A stretch of DNA of 64,000 bases from Paracoccaceae bacterium (GCA_012103375.1 WLWX01000001.1:2036501-2100500); one strand, 5' to 3'. Shown: positions 45,467 through 55,810, counted from the first letter of the stretch. Numbers and translations: made by a program. Notes: a model not told the origin generated them from the letters alone.

Positions 45467-46471
45467 ATGGGACGTATTCAGCTTAAGCAGGTTCAGAAGA
45501 AATTCGGCGATGTGGAAGTCATCCCGCCGCTGGACCTTGAGATCAACGACGGTGAGTTTGTGGTGTTCGTCGGCCCCTCGGGCTGCGGTAAATCCACGCT
45601 GCTGCGCCTGATTGCGGGGCTTGAGGACACGACCTCGGGCAATATCGAGATTGACGGGGCGGATACCACCGGCCTGCCACCGGCAAAACGCGGTCTGGCG
45701 ATGGTGTTCCAAAGCTATGCGCTTTACCCGCATATGTCGGTTCGCAAAAACATCGCCTTCCCGATGCGCATGGCCAAGATGGATCAGGCCGAACAGGACA
45801 AGCGGATTGAAGCTGCCGCCAAGGCACTGAACCTGACCGATTATCTGGATCGCCGTCCGGGTCAGCTTTCGGGTGGTCAGCGCCAGCGGGTCGCCATCGG
45901 TCGTGCCATTGTGCGCGAACCGGCCGCCTTCCTGTTCGATGAGCCGCTGTCGAACCTTGACGCCGCGCTTCGGGTCGGCATGCGGATGGAAATCTCCGAG
46001 CTGCACAAGAAGCTTGAGACGACGATGATCTATGTGACCCATGATCAGGTCGAAGCGATGACCATGGCCGACAAGATCGTGGTGCTTCAGGCGGGTGTGA
46101 TCGAACAGGTCGGCAGCCCGCTGGAACTCTATAAGACACCGCGCAACAAATTCGTCGCGGGCTTCATCGGGTCACCCAAGATGAACCTGATCGAGGGGGC
46201 CGAGGCCGCGAAACATGACGCGGTGACCATTGGTGTGCGCCCCGAACATATCGCGGTGTCGGATTCCGGCGGGACCTGGACCGGCAAGGTCGGGGTGTCC
46301 GAACACCTCGGCTCGGACACGTTTTTTCATATCCTTGATACCGGGCTGGCCGATGTCATCACCGTGCGCGCCGGCGGAGAGGTCGGGTTCGGCTATGGTG
46401 ACACGGTTCACCTGACGCCGCGGGCGGATGTGATCCATCGCTTTGACGCGCAGGGCCTGCGGATCGCGTGA
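45467..46471 (+). CDS. smoK: Polyol ABC transporter ATP-binding protein (SmoK-like)
   Basis: A 334-residue MalK-type ATPase: Walker [11 protein letters not shown]-loop [10 protein letters not shown], signature [15 protein letters not shown], Walker [12 protein letters not shown] and H-loop VTHDQ, then a C-terminal regulatory OB domain (GVRPEHI). Intact, 11 bp after smoG. Its stop overlaps the dehydrogenase start (GTGA). MalK-type ATPases are sometimes shared, so it could serve other permeases. Confidence 0.93.
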   Translation: MGRIQLKQVQKKFGDVEVIPPLDLEINDGEFVVFVGPSGCGKSTLLRLIAGLEDTTSGNIEIDGADTTGLPPAKRGLAMVFQSYALYPHMSVRKNIAFPMRMAKMDQAEQDKRIEAAAKALNLTDYLDRRPGQLSGGQRQRVAIGRAIVREPAAFLFDEPLSNLDAALRVGMRMEISELHKKLETTMIYVTHDQVEAMTMADKIVVLQAGVIEQVGSPLELYKTPRNKFVAGFIGSPKMNLIEGAEAAKHDAVTIGVRPEHIAVSDSGGTWTGKVGVSEHLGSDTFFHILDTGLADVITVRAGGEVGFGYGDTVHLTPRADVIHRFDAQGLRIA

Positions 46472-47241
46472 CACGACTGGCGGGCAAATGCGCGCTGATC
46501 ACCGGCGCCGCGCGCGGTATCGGCCTGGCCTTTGCCGGGGCCTATCTGCGCGAAGGCGCGCGGGTGGCCATTGCAGATATCGACATCACGCGGGCGCGGG
46601 CGGCGGCGGCTGATCTGGGGCCCGCTGCGATCGCGGTCGAGATGGACGTGACCGATCAGGCCAGCATTGATGGTGCCGTGGCCGAGGTCGTGGATGAGTT
46701 GGGCCAGATCGACATTCTGATCAACAACGCGGCGATATTCTCGGCCGTGCCAATTGTCGAGATTGACCGCACTGATTTCGCCCGCGTCTTTGACATCAAC
46801 GTCGCGGGCACTCTGTTCACTTTGCAGGCCGTCGCACGCCACATGGTCGCGCGTGGGCTGAAGGGGCGGATCATCAACATGGCGTCGCAGGCGGGGCGGC
46901 GGGGTGAACCGCTGGTTGCCGTCTATTGTGCGACCAAGGCGGCGGTCATCAGCTTGACGCAATCGGCGGGCCTGGATCTGATTCAGCATGGCATCAACGT
47001 GAACGCCATCGCGCCCGGCGTCGTGGACGGAGAGCATTGGGACGGCGTTGATGCGTTCTTTGCAAAATACGAAGGCAAAGCGCCGGGGCAGAAAAAGGCC
47101 GAGGTGGGCGCGGCGGTGCCCTATGGCCGGATGGGAACGGCGGCGGATCTGACTGGCATGGCCGTGTTTCTGGCCAGCGACGAGGCCGCGTACATCGTGG
47201 CGCAAACGTATAATGTTGATGGCGGGCAATGGATGAGCTGA
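46468..47241 (+). CDS. smoS: Short-chain sorbitol dehydrogenase (SmoS-like)
   Basis: A 257-residue SDR from GTG 46468. NAD motif [12 protein letters not shown], and the Tyr-Lys catalytic pair in [12 protein letters not shown]. The catalytic Ser is in NMASQAG. SmoS of Rhodobacter sphaeroides oxidises sorbitol to fructose (and galactitol to tagatose); this assignment rests on the operon and general similarity. Coupled to smoK by 4 nt and overlapping mtlK. Confidence 0.88.
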   Translation: MTRLAGKCALITGAARGIGLAFAGAYLREGARVAIADIDITRARAAAADLGPAAIAVEMDVTDQASIDGAVAEVVDELGQIDILINNAAIFSAVPIVEIDRTDFARVFDINVAGTLFTLQAVARHMVARGLKGRIINMASQAGRRGEPLVAVYCATKAAVISLTQSAGLDLIQHGINVNAIAPGVVDGEHWDGVDAFFAKYEGKAPGQKKAEVGAAVPYGRMGTAADLTGMAVFLASDEAAYIVAQTYNVDGGQWMS

Positions 47242-48737
47242 TGGCCGATGCTGTGGAAAAACAAGCGCTTGTGCGGTTGAGCGATGCAACGCTGGGCGAT
47301 TTGCCGAAGGCGGTTCAGCGCCCGGTCTATGACCGCAGTAAATTGACGCCCGGGATTGTCCACATCGGCCTTGGCAATTTTCACCGTGGCCATCAGGCCT
47401 GGTATCTGCATCGGCTGATGCAGGCGGGCCAGGCGCATGATTGGGCGATCATCGGCGCGGGCGTGCGCCCCTATGACGCGGCGATGCGCGACCGGCTGCT
47501 GGGACAGGATTGCCTGACCACACTGATCGAGCTTGACCCCTCGGGCACCTCGGCCGAGGTGATCGGATCGATGATCGACTATCTGCCGATTGAGGCGGGC
47601 AATGGCCCGTTGATCGCCGCGATGGCTGATCCTGCGACGCGGATCGTGGCGCTGACAGTGACCGAGGGCGGGTATTACGTTGATCCGGCCAGCGCTGGCT
47701 TTGACGCGGACCACGACGACATGCGCCATGACGCCGCAAACCCGGATACCCCACGCACCGCCTTTGGTGCGATGATCGCCGCGCTGCGGCAACGGCGCGA
47801 AAGTGGTGCGGGCCCGTTCACCGGGCAAAGCTGTGACAACCTGCAAGGCAACGGGGTGATCCTGCGTCAGACGGTGGTCTCGCTGGCCCGGATGTCGGAC
47901 CCCGAGCTTGCCGATTGGATCGACACGAATTGCAGCTTTCCCAACTCGATGGTCGACTGCATCGTTCCCGCCACTGGCCCGGAAGAGGTCAAACTGGCGC
48001 GCAGCCTTGGCATCGACGACGCGGCGCCGGTGACGCATGAAAACTTCCGCCAGTGGGTGCTGGAGGATGACTTCTGCGCCGGGCGGCCCGATTGGGATCG
48101 CGTCGGGGCGACCTTCACCGATCAGGTTCACGCCTATGAGCTGATGAAGATCAGGGTGCTGAACGCGGGCCATCAGGTCATCGCCAATGCCGGCGAATTG
48201 CTGGCGCTTGCCACCATCGCCGACTGCATGGCCGATGCGGATGTGCTGGGCCTGTTCAAAAAGGTACAGCGCGACGAAATCACGCCCTATGTGCCGCCTG
48301 TGCCAGAGATGTCAGCGCCCGCTTATGCCGACCTGATCGTCACGCGGTTCGCAAACCCCGAAATTCACGACACCACCCGCCGCGTGGCCTTTGACGGCTC
48401 GTCCCGTCACACCGGCTTTGTCTTGCCGATCCTGCGCGATGCGCTGGCGGCCGAAGGGTCGGTATCGGGTCTGGCGCTGGTCGAGGCGCTTTGGGCACGG
48501 ATGTGTGCGGGCACGCGCGACGACGGTTCGGTGATCGAGGCGAACGATCCGTTCTGGGACCGGCTGAATGCCGCGGCGCTGAACGCGAAGACCCGCCCCG
48601 TGGCCTGGCTGGAACAGACGCAGATCTACGGCGATCTTGCAGGAAACGCCGAGTTTGCAGCGGCCTTTGATGGCTGGCTGACCCGCCTTTGGTCCGATGG
48701 CTGCCGCAAGACACTGCGCCAGTACATTGATGGCTAA
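47229..48737 (+). CDS. mtlK: Mannitol dehydrogenase (polyol-specific long-chain type)
   Basis: A 502-residue long-chain dehydrogenase oxidising D-mannitol to fructose. Signature elements are GIVHIGLGNFHRGHQAWY, VTEGGYY, SFPNSMVDCIVPAT, KIRVLNAGHQVIANAGEL and KPxx-less DTTRRVAFDGSSRH. Two in-frame starts are possible, 47229 and 47241; both overlap or abut the smoS stop, so coupling is likely. No xylulokinase or fructokinase follows in the window. An IS630 copy lies 387 bp downstream. Confidence 0.9.
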   Translation: MDELMADAVEKQALVRLSDATLGDLPKAVQRPVYDRSKLTPGIVHIGLGNFHRGHQAWYLHRLMQAGQAHDWAIIGAGVRPYDAAMRDRLLGQDCLTTLIELDPSGTSAEVIGSMIDYLPIEAGNGPLIAAMADPATRIVALTVTEGGYYVDPASAGFDADHDDMRHDAANPDTPRTAFGAMIAALRQRRESGAGPFTGQSCDNLQGNGVILRQTVVSLARMSDPELADWIDTNCSFPNSMVDCIVPATGPEEVKLARSLGIDDAAPVTHENFRQWVLEDDFCAGRPDWDRVGATFTDQVHAYELMKIRVLNAGHQVIANAGELLALATIADCMADADVLGLFKKVQRDEITPYVPPVPEMSAPAYADLIVTRFANPEIHDTTRRVAFDGSSRHTGFVLPILRDALAAEGSVSGLALVEALWARMCAGTRDDGSVIEANDPFWDRLNAAALNAKTRPVAWLEQTQIYGDLAGNAEFAAAFDGWLTRLWSDGCRKTLRQYIDG

Positions 48738-49123
48738 CCGTTAGCCGCAAGGGTTTGGCAATCCGGGTTACGGGCCTTTGCCGGTGCCACTGGTACGAAA
48801 CTGTTGCGATCCGGCGGAGTTACAAGACGCCTGCCAGACCTGCAGGACCGCGCGGTTCCTGAAAGTGGCTTGGGCAAGCCAAAACGCCATCCTTAATTTC
48901 TCAATTGTTTTCGGGTTTGTCTGCGCCCGGTGCGCGCCGCAGGCGCAGGGCGCACGCCGGACCGGCCCCACCGATCTGGCGTCGGTTCGAGGTGGGCGTA
49001 TCCGGGATAGTTACCGACTAACCCCTCCCGATAAATCATGCCTATGCACCGTCGCTGCGCCAGCCCGCCGGTCCGGCGCGCGCCCGGCTTCGGGCATCCT
49101 TCCAGATTAAGTGAATGATGTTC
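48738..49123. other. Gene-free stretch between mtlK and IS630 copy 2
   Basis: 386 bp with no credible gene. It contains a GC-rich hairpin around 48928-48953 (GTGCGC...GCGCAC), possibly a terminator. The expected downstream polyol kinase genes are absent. Confidence 0.5.
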
Positions 49124-49125
49124 TA

Positions 49126-50178
49126 AAGCGTTTCGGCTTGAACCTGAATCGCGAGGGATTCCCTTGAGACCTGATCTGTGATTCATCCTGTTTGGGAGGA
49201 TGGATCATGTCAGCACCTTTGCCATCTGCGCTTCGGATACGGTTTCAGAGATACATTGAAGAAGGGTTGAGCGGGCGCGCGGCGGCGTTGCGGTTGAAGC
49301 TGTCGCCTGCCACAGGCGCGCGGTGGGCGCGTCAGGTGAGGATGAAGGGTCATGCGGAACCTGCCCGGCAGGGACCGCCGCGCGGCAAGGGAAAGCTGGC
49401 TCCGCATCGGGAATTCTTTGAGGAGTTGATCGCACAAGACCCTGACATCACGCTCTTTGAGTTGCGTAATGCGCTGGCCGATGCAGAGGGTGTGCGGGTG
49501 CATCACTCCTCCATCGCCAACCTTCTGTCCCGGCTCGGCTTCACGTACAAAAAAAGTCGCTGGTCGCAACCGAGCGCCGCCGCGCCAAGGTAAGGCAGCA
49601 ACGGGCCGACTGGTTCAGATACCGCTCGCCAGCCATTGCGACCTTTCCTGAGCGCGTTGTCTTTATTGACGAAACCGCAGTGAAGACAAACCTCACGCGC
49701 CTACGCGGCAGAGCCAAGCGCGGTAAGCGCCTGACGATGGATGCGCCCTTCGGAAGCTGGGGAACCCAAACCTTGATCGCGGGCCTGACCCAAGGCGCGC
49801 TGATCGCACCTTGGGTCATCAAGGGAGCGATAGATGGCCCCGCCTTCGCGGCCTACATCCGCGAAGTGCTGGTCCCCGAGATCAACCCCGGCACTGTCGT
49901 CATTCTCGACAACCTGGCAACCCACCGGAATAAGGAGGCGACGCAGGCTTTACGCAATCACGGCTGCTGGTTCCTTTACCTGCCACCGTACTCGCCCGAC
50001 CTGAATCCCATCGAGCAGGCCTTCTCTAAACTGAAAGCCCATTTGCGACGGATCGGGGCCAGGTCCTTTACCCAGGTCTTCGAAGCAATCGGAGCAATCT
50101 GCGATCTCTACGACCCAGTAGAATGCTGGAACTACTTTAAGGCCGCCGGATATGTCTCAGGTTAATGTCGAAACGCTT
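49126..50178 (+). mobile_element. IS630-family element, copy 2 (1053 bp)
   Basis: Same length and orientation as copy 1, with TA at both ends (49124-49125 and 50179-50180). It lies in an intergenic region and disrupts no recognised gene. The 32-kb segment between the copies could be lost by homologous recombination. Confidence 0.95.
49207..50165 (+). CDS. IS630 transposase (two frames, -1 frameshift), copy 2
   Basis: Same as the copy at 17171-18129: HTH part in the first frame (49207-49593), then the DDE part in the -1 frame to 50165, joined at the A7 run near 49547-49555. No difference from copy 1 was seen. Confidence 0.9.
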
Positions 50179-50279
50179 TAACCGCATTTTTCATCTGGCT
50201 AAACCTTTTCATGGCCGTGGTTTTTTGCAAAGCTTGGCCAGACATCTTCGGATGCCCAACGGTATTGAAAGGGAAGAGA

Positions 50280-50987
50280 ATGACAAAATTCAGGATTGGC
50301 GCGTTTGGCGCGGCCATGGTTTGTGCAACAGGTCTGGCCGCATTGCCCGTGGCTGCACAGGACAAGTCCGGCACCAACGTGGCCCCGATTGGCGAGGCCG
50401 AGGCGGGCGCGGTTTCTCAGCTTGCGATGGCGCAGGATCTGTATGCTTACGGTGTCGCGAACGGCGATGCGATTGCGGTTCTGTCGGCGGCGCGTATCAC
50501 CAAGGATGTCGACATTACCGACGCGGATCGCAGCGCGACAAGTGCGGCGGATGAAACCCGCGACACGACCGAAGATGGCACCGGTGTCGACGCGCCGGCA
50601 GATGCCGAAATGATGCTGGCCAAGGCCGCCGAACTGGCGGGTGAAAACGACATGATCGCTGGGCTGGTTCAGGATGCGATGGACGAGGGGTCTCGTGGTC
50701 GGATCGGGGGCGCGTCGCGCACCCTGTCGCGCCTTCCCGCAGGCTACAACGACGATTGGGAGATCCCGTTCTTTGGTGGCCGGTTCGCCGAAATCTCGAT
50801 CATTGGTGATGGTGATGCGGATCTGGACGTGATTGTCAGTGACGAAAATGGCAACACGATCTGTCTGGATGTCAGCTATTCTGATCGGTTCTATTGCGCC
50901 TTCAACCCGCTGTGGGATGGCTATTTCTATGTCCGGGTTTCGAACATGGGTCGTTTGCGCAACAGCTATTACCTGCTGACCAACTGA
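50280..50987 (+). CDS. Exported small beta-domain protein A
   Basis: A 235-residue exported protein (signal MTKFRIGAFGAAMVCATGLA, cleavage after VAAQ or nearby). The N-terminal half has a helical LAxENDMIAGLVQDAMDEG segment; the C-terminal half is a beta domain like pre-peptidase C-terminal domains, with ICLDVSYSDRFYC and terminal YYLLTN. The protein at 55831-56451 shares this architecture and ending. The family is not recognised. The ATG at 50280 follows GGGAAGAGA. A terminator follows. Confidence 0.72.
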   Translation: MTKFRIGAFGAAMVCATGLAALPVAAQDKSGTNVAPIGEAEAGAVSQLAMAQDLYAYGVANGDAIAVLSAARITKDVDITDADRSATSAADETRDTTEDGTGVDAPADAEMMLAKAAELAGENDMIAGLVQDAMDEGSRGRIGGASRTLSRLPAGYNDDWEIPFFGGRFAEISIIGDGDADLDVIVSDENGNTICLDVSYSDRFYCAFNPLWDGYFYVRVSNMGRLRNSYYLLTN

Positions 50988-51014
50988 GCACATTTGCCAG
51001 TCATGACAACAAAG

Positions 51015-51047
51015 GCGCGGTCAGTTTGGTCTGGCCGCGCTTTTTTT
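51015..51047 (+). terminator. Rho-independent terminator
   Basis: GCGCGGTCAG pairs with CTGGCCGCGC (one wobble) around a 6-base loop, followed by seven Ts. It ends the beta-domain protein A transcript and faces the convergent patatin gene. Confidence 0.85.
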
Positions 51048-51058
51048 CGTGGCGGCCG

Positions 51059-52507
51059 TCAGTTCTTGGTCGGTGTTATCTGGCGCGGGGCGACCCCGCC
51101 GGTCTGCGCGCCGATCTGAACGCCGCCGATGGAACGCAGGAAGCCGTTGAATTCAGGGCTGGCGTTTGTGGCCTTGCCTGCGGCGGCGATAGTCGTATCC
51201 ACCTGGTCGCGTTCCAGCCGCAGGCGCGTCGGGATCACGTCGACCTGGGCGCGCGTGGCCCGGTCGAGCGAGGCAAGCGTGACCTGGCCGACAAACAGCT
51301 TCAGGTCTTTGCAATCCCATCCTTGCAGGCTTCCGCGCAGGCGCTTCACCTCGGCCTTGCTGAGGCTACAGCGATAATTCAGCAAATCGCGGTGCCAGTT
51401 GTTCAGCGTCAGGCGAAACACGTCGTAACCGGTGCGTGTGGCCGCGCTGATCGACGAATTCGCGATCGACATCGCCAGCGCCGGGCCGCCGGGGCCGGGC
51501 AGGGTTTTGGTCCAGTCGCGTTCGCCTTCGACCCCCGCGTCGGCGACCAGAAACAGCATCCGGCGCATCCGCACAGCCTCGGCCTGGGTCAGCGGGCCAT
51601 AGGGGTTCTGGGCTCGCGCGCGCAGCACGCTGAGGGCGGTGGTGCCGAAGTTATCGGTGATACCCCCGTCGAGGAGCTTCACAAACTGCGCCTGATTTGG
51701 ATCGCCATAGCTTTCCAACGCGCGGGCATGGGCGCGCATGGCCTGGCTTGCCTCGGGGTTGAACCGGGCCGAGGTCAGCCAGTCAGGTTCCCGGTAGGTG
51801 CAGGTTTTGCGGTGGGATTCCAGCACAATGGGCGCAAAAACCAGCGGAAAGGCGGCCGAGGCCGAGACCGCCTCGGACAGGGGCAGGCGCGACAGATCCG
51901 AACAGAGCGCGTCAAAGGTTTCGGGTGTGAACACGAACGGCACGGAATTGGCGACATCGGTGGCATTGATCCAGGTCCGGATCGAGGATCGCCGCGCCAG
52001 ATCGCCGAAGGTTGCGCCCTTGAACAGTTCTTCGTCCACGAACCGCCCGAAGGAATTGCGCGAGTTCGCGCCGCCCGTCAGCCCGCGCACCAGTGTCAGC
52101 GGGTTGTAAGGCGAATTCGCCATATAGGTTTCGCCATCCTTATAAAGGAACTTGCGCATGCCGTTCAGGCCGCGCGGCCCACGCAAACCGAAATAGGCCG
52201 CCGTGACCGAACCGCCCGAAACGCCAGAGACCAGCCGGACATGTTCCAGAACGCCATTAGGGTTGTCGGGCGTCGCGGTGCGGGCGCGCAGCGCGTCAAG
52301 CATGCCCCAGGAAAACGCCGTTGCACGGGTGCCGCCGCCCGAAAATGCCAGCCCGATAAATAGGCCGTCGTCATCGCGCGAAACCTCTGACAGCAATGTG
52401 TCTGAATTCTTTGCCGATATTGGTGCGTTGATCGGCGTGTTGACCGTTGTGCAGCCGATCACAGCCGTCAACAGACCCATACGCAACAGCGCAGATATGC
52501 GACCCAT
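51059..52507 (-). CDS. Patatin-like phospholipase lipoprotein
   Basis: A 482-residue patatin-family lipase with lipoprotein signal MGRISALLRMGLLTAVIG then Cys. Catalytic features: the glycine-rich oxyanion loop SGGGTRATAF, nucleophile GVSGGS (Ser) and DGGITDN (Asp). The ATG at 52507 is preferred over the upstream start, which precedes the signal. It is probably anchored in the outer or inner membrane, acting on periplasmic lipids. It is next to a sensor kinase gene on the same strand, so the two-component pair may control it. Ten bases of GGGTAC repeats precede the start. Confidence 0.85.
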   Translation of the reverse strand: MGRISALLRMGLLTAVIGCTTVNTPINAPISAKNSDTLLSEVSRDDDGLFIGLAFSGGGTRATAFSWGMLDALRARTATPDNPNGVLEHVRLVSGVSGGSVTAAYFGLRGPRGLNGMRKFLYKDGETYMANSPYNPLTLVRGLTGGANSRNSFGRFVDEELFKGATFGDLARRSSIRTWINATDVANSVPFVFTPETFDALCSDLSRLPLSEAVSASAAFPLVFAPIVLESHRKTCTYREPDWLTSARFNPEASQAMRAHARALESYGDPNQAQFVKLLDGGITDNFGTTALSVLRARAQNPYGPLTQAEAVRMRRMLFLVADAGVEGERDWTKTLPGPGGPALAMSIANSSISAATRTGYDVFRLTLNNWHRDLLNYRCSLSKAEVKRLRGSLQGWDCKDLKLFVGQVTLASLDRATRAQVDVIPTRLRLERDQVDTTIAAAGKATNASPEFNGFLRSIGGVQIGAQTGGVAPRQITPTKN

Positions 52508-52583
52508 ACCCGTACCCGTACCCTTCTCGTCTGCCGGGATTGACCAGGCTGGCGCCCGGCATCGGCAAATCATTGATTCCGTG

Positions 52584-53930
52584 TCAGAGTTTAGGCCAAC
52601 GGACCTCAATGGCAAAGCCACTATCGGGGGTCAGAATCTCGGTCTTGGCACCGTGGCGCGTTGCGATGGCCTGAACCAGCGTCAGCCCAAGGCCATGTCC
52701 GGGACGGTTGCGGTCCCGTGCGCCGCGGGTGAAGCGATCAAAGGCTGCTGCGCCCAGGTCGGGCGGGGCGCCGGGGCCGGTGTCGGAGATGCGGGTGATG
52801 TGGCGATTGCCAAGGGTCGTCAACAGCAAGTGGACCGCATCGCCGGGGCGGGCAAATTTCAATGCATTGTCGATCAGGTTGGACAGCAGCTGACTGACCA
52901 GATTGCGGTCACCCAGAATGCGCGCATCGGGCGTGATCTCGGCGGTGAAATCAAGGTTTCGTTCTTCGGCCAAAGGCTCGTACAGGTCAAAGACGTCCTG
53001 ACAAACATCACTCAGGTCAAGCGGCGCAAGATCCGGCCCGGAGCCTTTGCCCGCTTCGTTTCCGGCGATGTCCAGAAGCGCGTCGAAGATACGCACCGTC
53101 GATTTCAGCTCATCCCGGGCGGCGCTGAGGTCTTCGCTTTCGGGCAAACGGCTGAGTTTTGCGGAGATCCGGTTCAGCGGCGTGCGCAGTTCATGTGCGA
53201 TTGTGTCCGAGAGTTGTCGCGTCGCACGCTCCAGCGCCGCGATCCGGTCCAGCATCGCGTGGATATGCCGCTCTAGCAGGTGAAATTCATCCCGTGCATG
53301 TTCGCCAGCCGCCGCCAGCGCGGCCCCGTCAGAGGCGATGTTATCCGCCAGCCGGTTCAGTTGCCTGATCCGCGCCAGAACCGAGCGTGCGGCAAATGCG
53401 CCTGCCACAAGGGCGACCAGAAGGGTGCCTGCCGCCACCGCCAGAATGACCGAACGCAGCGCCGCAAGCGTGCGGTTGGGCGCAACAAGCGAGCGTCCGA
53501 CCAGCATCGGAAACCCGCCGCGCAGCATGCGGGCATCAACCAGATAGGGGGTGCCGTCGATGGACAGTTCGACCGGGGTTGCCGCATCGAAACCCTGCGC
53601 AGTCTCGGCGGCGGAGATCGCAATTGCCTGGGGCCAGTGGTCGAGGTTGCCGGCCAGTGTCGTGCCATTGCGATCCTGTAGCAAATAGATCTCGCCCTCG
53701 TTTGTCTGCGCCAGGCTTCGGTATTCCATGGCCTGTCGCAGTGCGATGATCCGCCGCTGGTCATAAAGCGCCGCAAGCCCGTCCAGATCGGCCTGCAACA
53801 GCGCCACCTGCTGCCGTTCCAGCGCGCCCCGGACCAGCCAGAACTGGATCGACAACGCTGCCAGCCCGACCGCCAGAATGACCGCCGCGATTGTCAGCGT
53901 CAGGCGCAAAGTGGCCGAGCGGCGCCACAT
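52584..53930 (-). CDS. Sensor histidine kinase (OmpR partner)
   Basis: A 448-residue kinase from the ATG at 53930 (MWRRSATLRLTLTIAAVILA). Two membrane segments bound a periplasmic sensor; HAMP-like linker; the phosphorylatable His in DTIAHELRTPLNRISAK; ATPase motifs NLIDNALKFARPG, DTGPGAP and GHGLGLTLVQAIA. It lies 5 bp after the response regulator stop. It probably senses an envelope signal. Confidence 0.92.
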   Translation of the reverse strand: MWRRSATLRLTLTIAAVILAVGLAALSIQFWLVRGALERQQVALLQADLDGLAALYDQRRIIALRQAMEYRSLAQTNEGEIYLLQDRNGTTLAGNLDHWPQAIAISAAETAQGFDAATPVELSIDGTPYLVDARMLRGGFPMLVGRSLVAPNRTLAALRSVILAVAAGTLLVALVAGAFAARSVLARIRQLNRLADNIASDGAALAAAGEHARDEFHLLERHIHAMLDRIAALERATRQLSDTIAHELRTPLNRISAKLSRLPESEDLSAARDELKSTVRIFDALLDIAGNEAGKGSGPDLAPLDLSDVCQDVFDLYEPLAEERNLDFTAEITPDARILGDRNLVSQLLSNLIDNALKFARPGDAVHLLLTTLGNRHITRISDTGPGAPPDLGAAAFDRFTRGARDRNRPGHGLGLTLVQAIATRHGAKTEILTPDSGFAIEVRWPKL

Positions 53931-53935
53931 CGCGA

Positions 53936-54613
53936 TCAGGTTGGTCCGGCTGGCATGAAGATATATCCTTCCCCGCGCGAGGTGCGAATCCATTCGCGTT
54001 CATCGACGGTTTCCATCTTGCGACGAAGCCGCCCGATATGCACGTCCACAACGTTGGTCTGCGGGTCGAAATGCAGGTTCCAGACGTTTTCCAGCAACTG
54101 CATGCGGGTCACCATCTCGCCCGCGTTGCGGGCAAAATAGGTGATCAGCTTGAATTCCTTAGGGCTGAGCGGAACATGCGTCTGGCCGACATGAACTGTG
54201 CGCGCCTTCAGGCGGATTTCAAGGTCGTCAAAGACCACAAGATCATTGTCGGTTGTTGTCATCTGGTCGCGGCGCAACAGCGCCTGAAGCCTTGCGCGCA
54301 ACTCTCCGTGGTTGAAGGGCTTCGCCAGATAGTCATCGGCGCCCCGATCCAGCCCGAAAGTGCGGTCACTGCTGCGCCCCAGCGCCGATGACCCGTCCGA
54401 GCGTAGCCGGGCGATCGCGTCAATCCCGTCGCCGCCGGGCAGCATCCTGTCCAGCACGATGACGGCGAAATCCGTCAGCCCGGCAGCGGCCAGACCATCG
54501 CCGTAGCTGCCCATGATCGTCGGTGTGCACCCCAGATCGGTTGCGACACCGGCCACGAACTCGGCAGTTTCAGGATCATCCTCGACTATCAGTATGCGGC
54601 GTTGGTCAGTCAC
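53936..54613 (-). CDS. OmpR-type response regulator with shortened receiver domain
   Basis: A 225-residue regulator. The receiver has the acidic pocket (LIVEDDPETA), phospho-Asp in IVLDRMLPGGDG, and Lys in DDYLAKPFNH. Between them the usual beta-4 strand (hydrophobic TPVLxLSA) is missing: the chain goes from ARLRSDG directly to SSALGRSSDRTFGLDRG, about eight residues short. The winged helix (SPKEFKLITYFARNAGEMVT; VDVHIGRLRRKME) looks normal. Phosphorylation may fail or the domain may be locked. Confidence 0.88.
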   Translation of the reverse strand: MTDQRRILIVEDDPETAEFVAGVATDLGCTPTIMGSYGDGLAAAGLTDFAVIVLDRMLPGGDGIDAIARLRSDGSSALGRSSDRTFGLDRGADDYLAKPFNHGELRARLQALLRRDQMTTTDNDLVVFDDLEIRLKARTVHVGQTHVPLSPKEFKLITYFARNAGEMVTRMQLLENVWNLHFDPQTNVVDVHIGRLRRKMETVDEREWIRTSRGEGYIFMPAGPT

Positions 54614-54634
54614 TGGCGTCCCCTTGTTCCCAAA

Positions 54635-55810
54635 TCAAAACACTACAACGGCAAGGTCAAGCTGGTTCCCGGACAAAGACCGCAGGCGGCGCGTGTCGGT
54701 CCGGGGGTCGATCAGGATATGCGTCTCGAGACCCTGACGGGACACCCGCAGCAGCACGGGCGCGTCAAACAGCGCCGTGGGCGCCGTTGCCGGATCGAAG
54801 GGCATCCCGTTCAGGGCCATCACGCGGTCCCCTTCAGCAAGGCCGGCCTCGAACACGGCGGACCGATCCGAAAGGTCGATGACCCGCCTGTCACGGCCAA
54901 GCCGGATGCCGAGGGCGGCAAGGGTGAACGGTGCCTGCCGCGCGTCCGGTGCCGGGGGCGGGCGATCCGGCTGGGGCGATGCGGACAGATCAAGGTTCAG
55001 GGTCATCGGAGCTTTGACCCGAATGACCTCGACAAGAACCGGCGACCGGGGGTCGAGGTCATCAAGGGCGAAGGCAAGATCCCCGGATTTGCGCAGGACA
55101 TGGCCATTTGCGCGGGTAAGAACGTCGCCTGCCTGTAACCCGGCACGCGCGGCAACTGTGTTGTCGCCGACATGGTCGATCAAGATGCCTGATCCTTCCT
55201 GTCTGCCGAGCGCTCTGGCAAGCCGGGGCGTCAGATCGCGCACCCGCAGGCCAAGGCGGGGCTGCGTTGCGGCGGGGGCCGCCAACATCCGGGGAATATG
55301 GCGCGCCAGGTCAGCGGCCCTGATCGCATAGGATATCCCGACGTAGTAACGCGATCCGTCGGCAATCCGGCTGTTCATCCCCAGCTGGCGACCGGCGCTA
55401 TCCACCAGCGGCCCGCCGGAACTGCCCGGATTGACGGCGGCGTCGTGCTGCAACAGGCGCAGCGGTAAATTCGCCTCGACCTGGCGCGCGGGCGCCGAGA
55501 TTACGCCGCCGGTGACCGAGAATCCCGCCTCCAGCGGGGCGCCGGTGGCAAAGACGACAGTGCCGGGCACCGCAGATGGTGCTGGCAAAAGACCGGGCGG
55601 CAATTCGGCACGGGTCGTCAGGATCGCAATATCGCGCAGCGGGTCAGTTGCGCGCACGCGTGCGGTTGCCTGCCGCCCGTCCAAAAAGGTCAAACGCACC
55701 TGTGCATGGTCATCCACGACATGGGCGTTGCTTAGGATCATGCCCTCAACCCCGTAGACAAAGCCGGACCCAAGGAAAGTTGCCCTGTCATCCGCAGAAT
55801 GTAGAATCAG
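54635..55810 (-). CDS. Trypsin-like serine protease with PDZ domains, truncated N-terminus
   Basis: HtrA/DegP-like. His in ILSNAHVVDDHAQ, Asp in DPLRDIAIL, Ser in NPGSSGGPLVDS; two PDZ domains follow (LGLRVRDLTPRLARAL; LGIRLGRDRRVI). Homology-like sequence begins at about 55810 (LHSADDRATFLGSGFVYG), upstream of the first ATG at 55741, but no signal peptide or start is seen. The reading frame runs open into the divergent gene. The N-terminus is probably lost, so the start is uncertain. Without a signal it may not be exported. Confidence 0.75.
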   Translation of the reverse strand: MILHSADDRATFLGSGFVYGVEGMILSNAHVVDDHAQVRLTFLDGRQATARVRATDPLRDIAILTTRAELPPGLLPAPSAVPGTVVFATGAPLEAGFSVTGGVISAPARQVEANLPLRLLQHDAAVNPGSSGGPLVDSAGRQLGMNSRIADGSRYYVGISYAIRAADLARHIPRMLAAPAATQPRLGLRVRDLTPRLARALGRQEGSGILIDHVGDNTVAARAGLQAGDVLTRANGHVLRKSGDLAFALDDLDPRSPVLVEVIRVKAPMTLNLDLSASPQPDRPPPAPDARQAPFTLAALGIRLGRDRRVIDLSDRSAVFEAGLAEGDRVMALNGMPFDPATAPTALFDAPVLLRVSRQGLETHILIDPRTDTRRLRSLSGNQLDLAVVVF

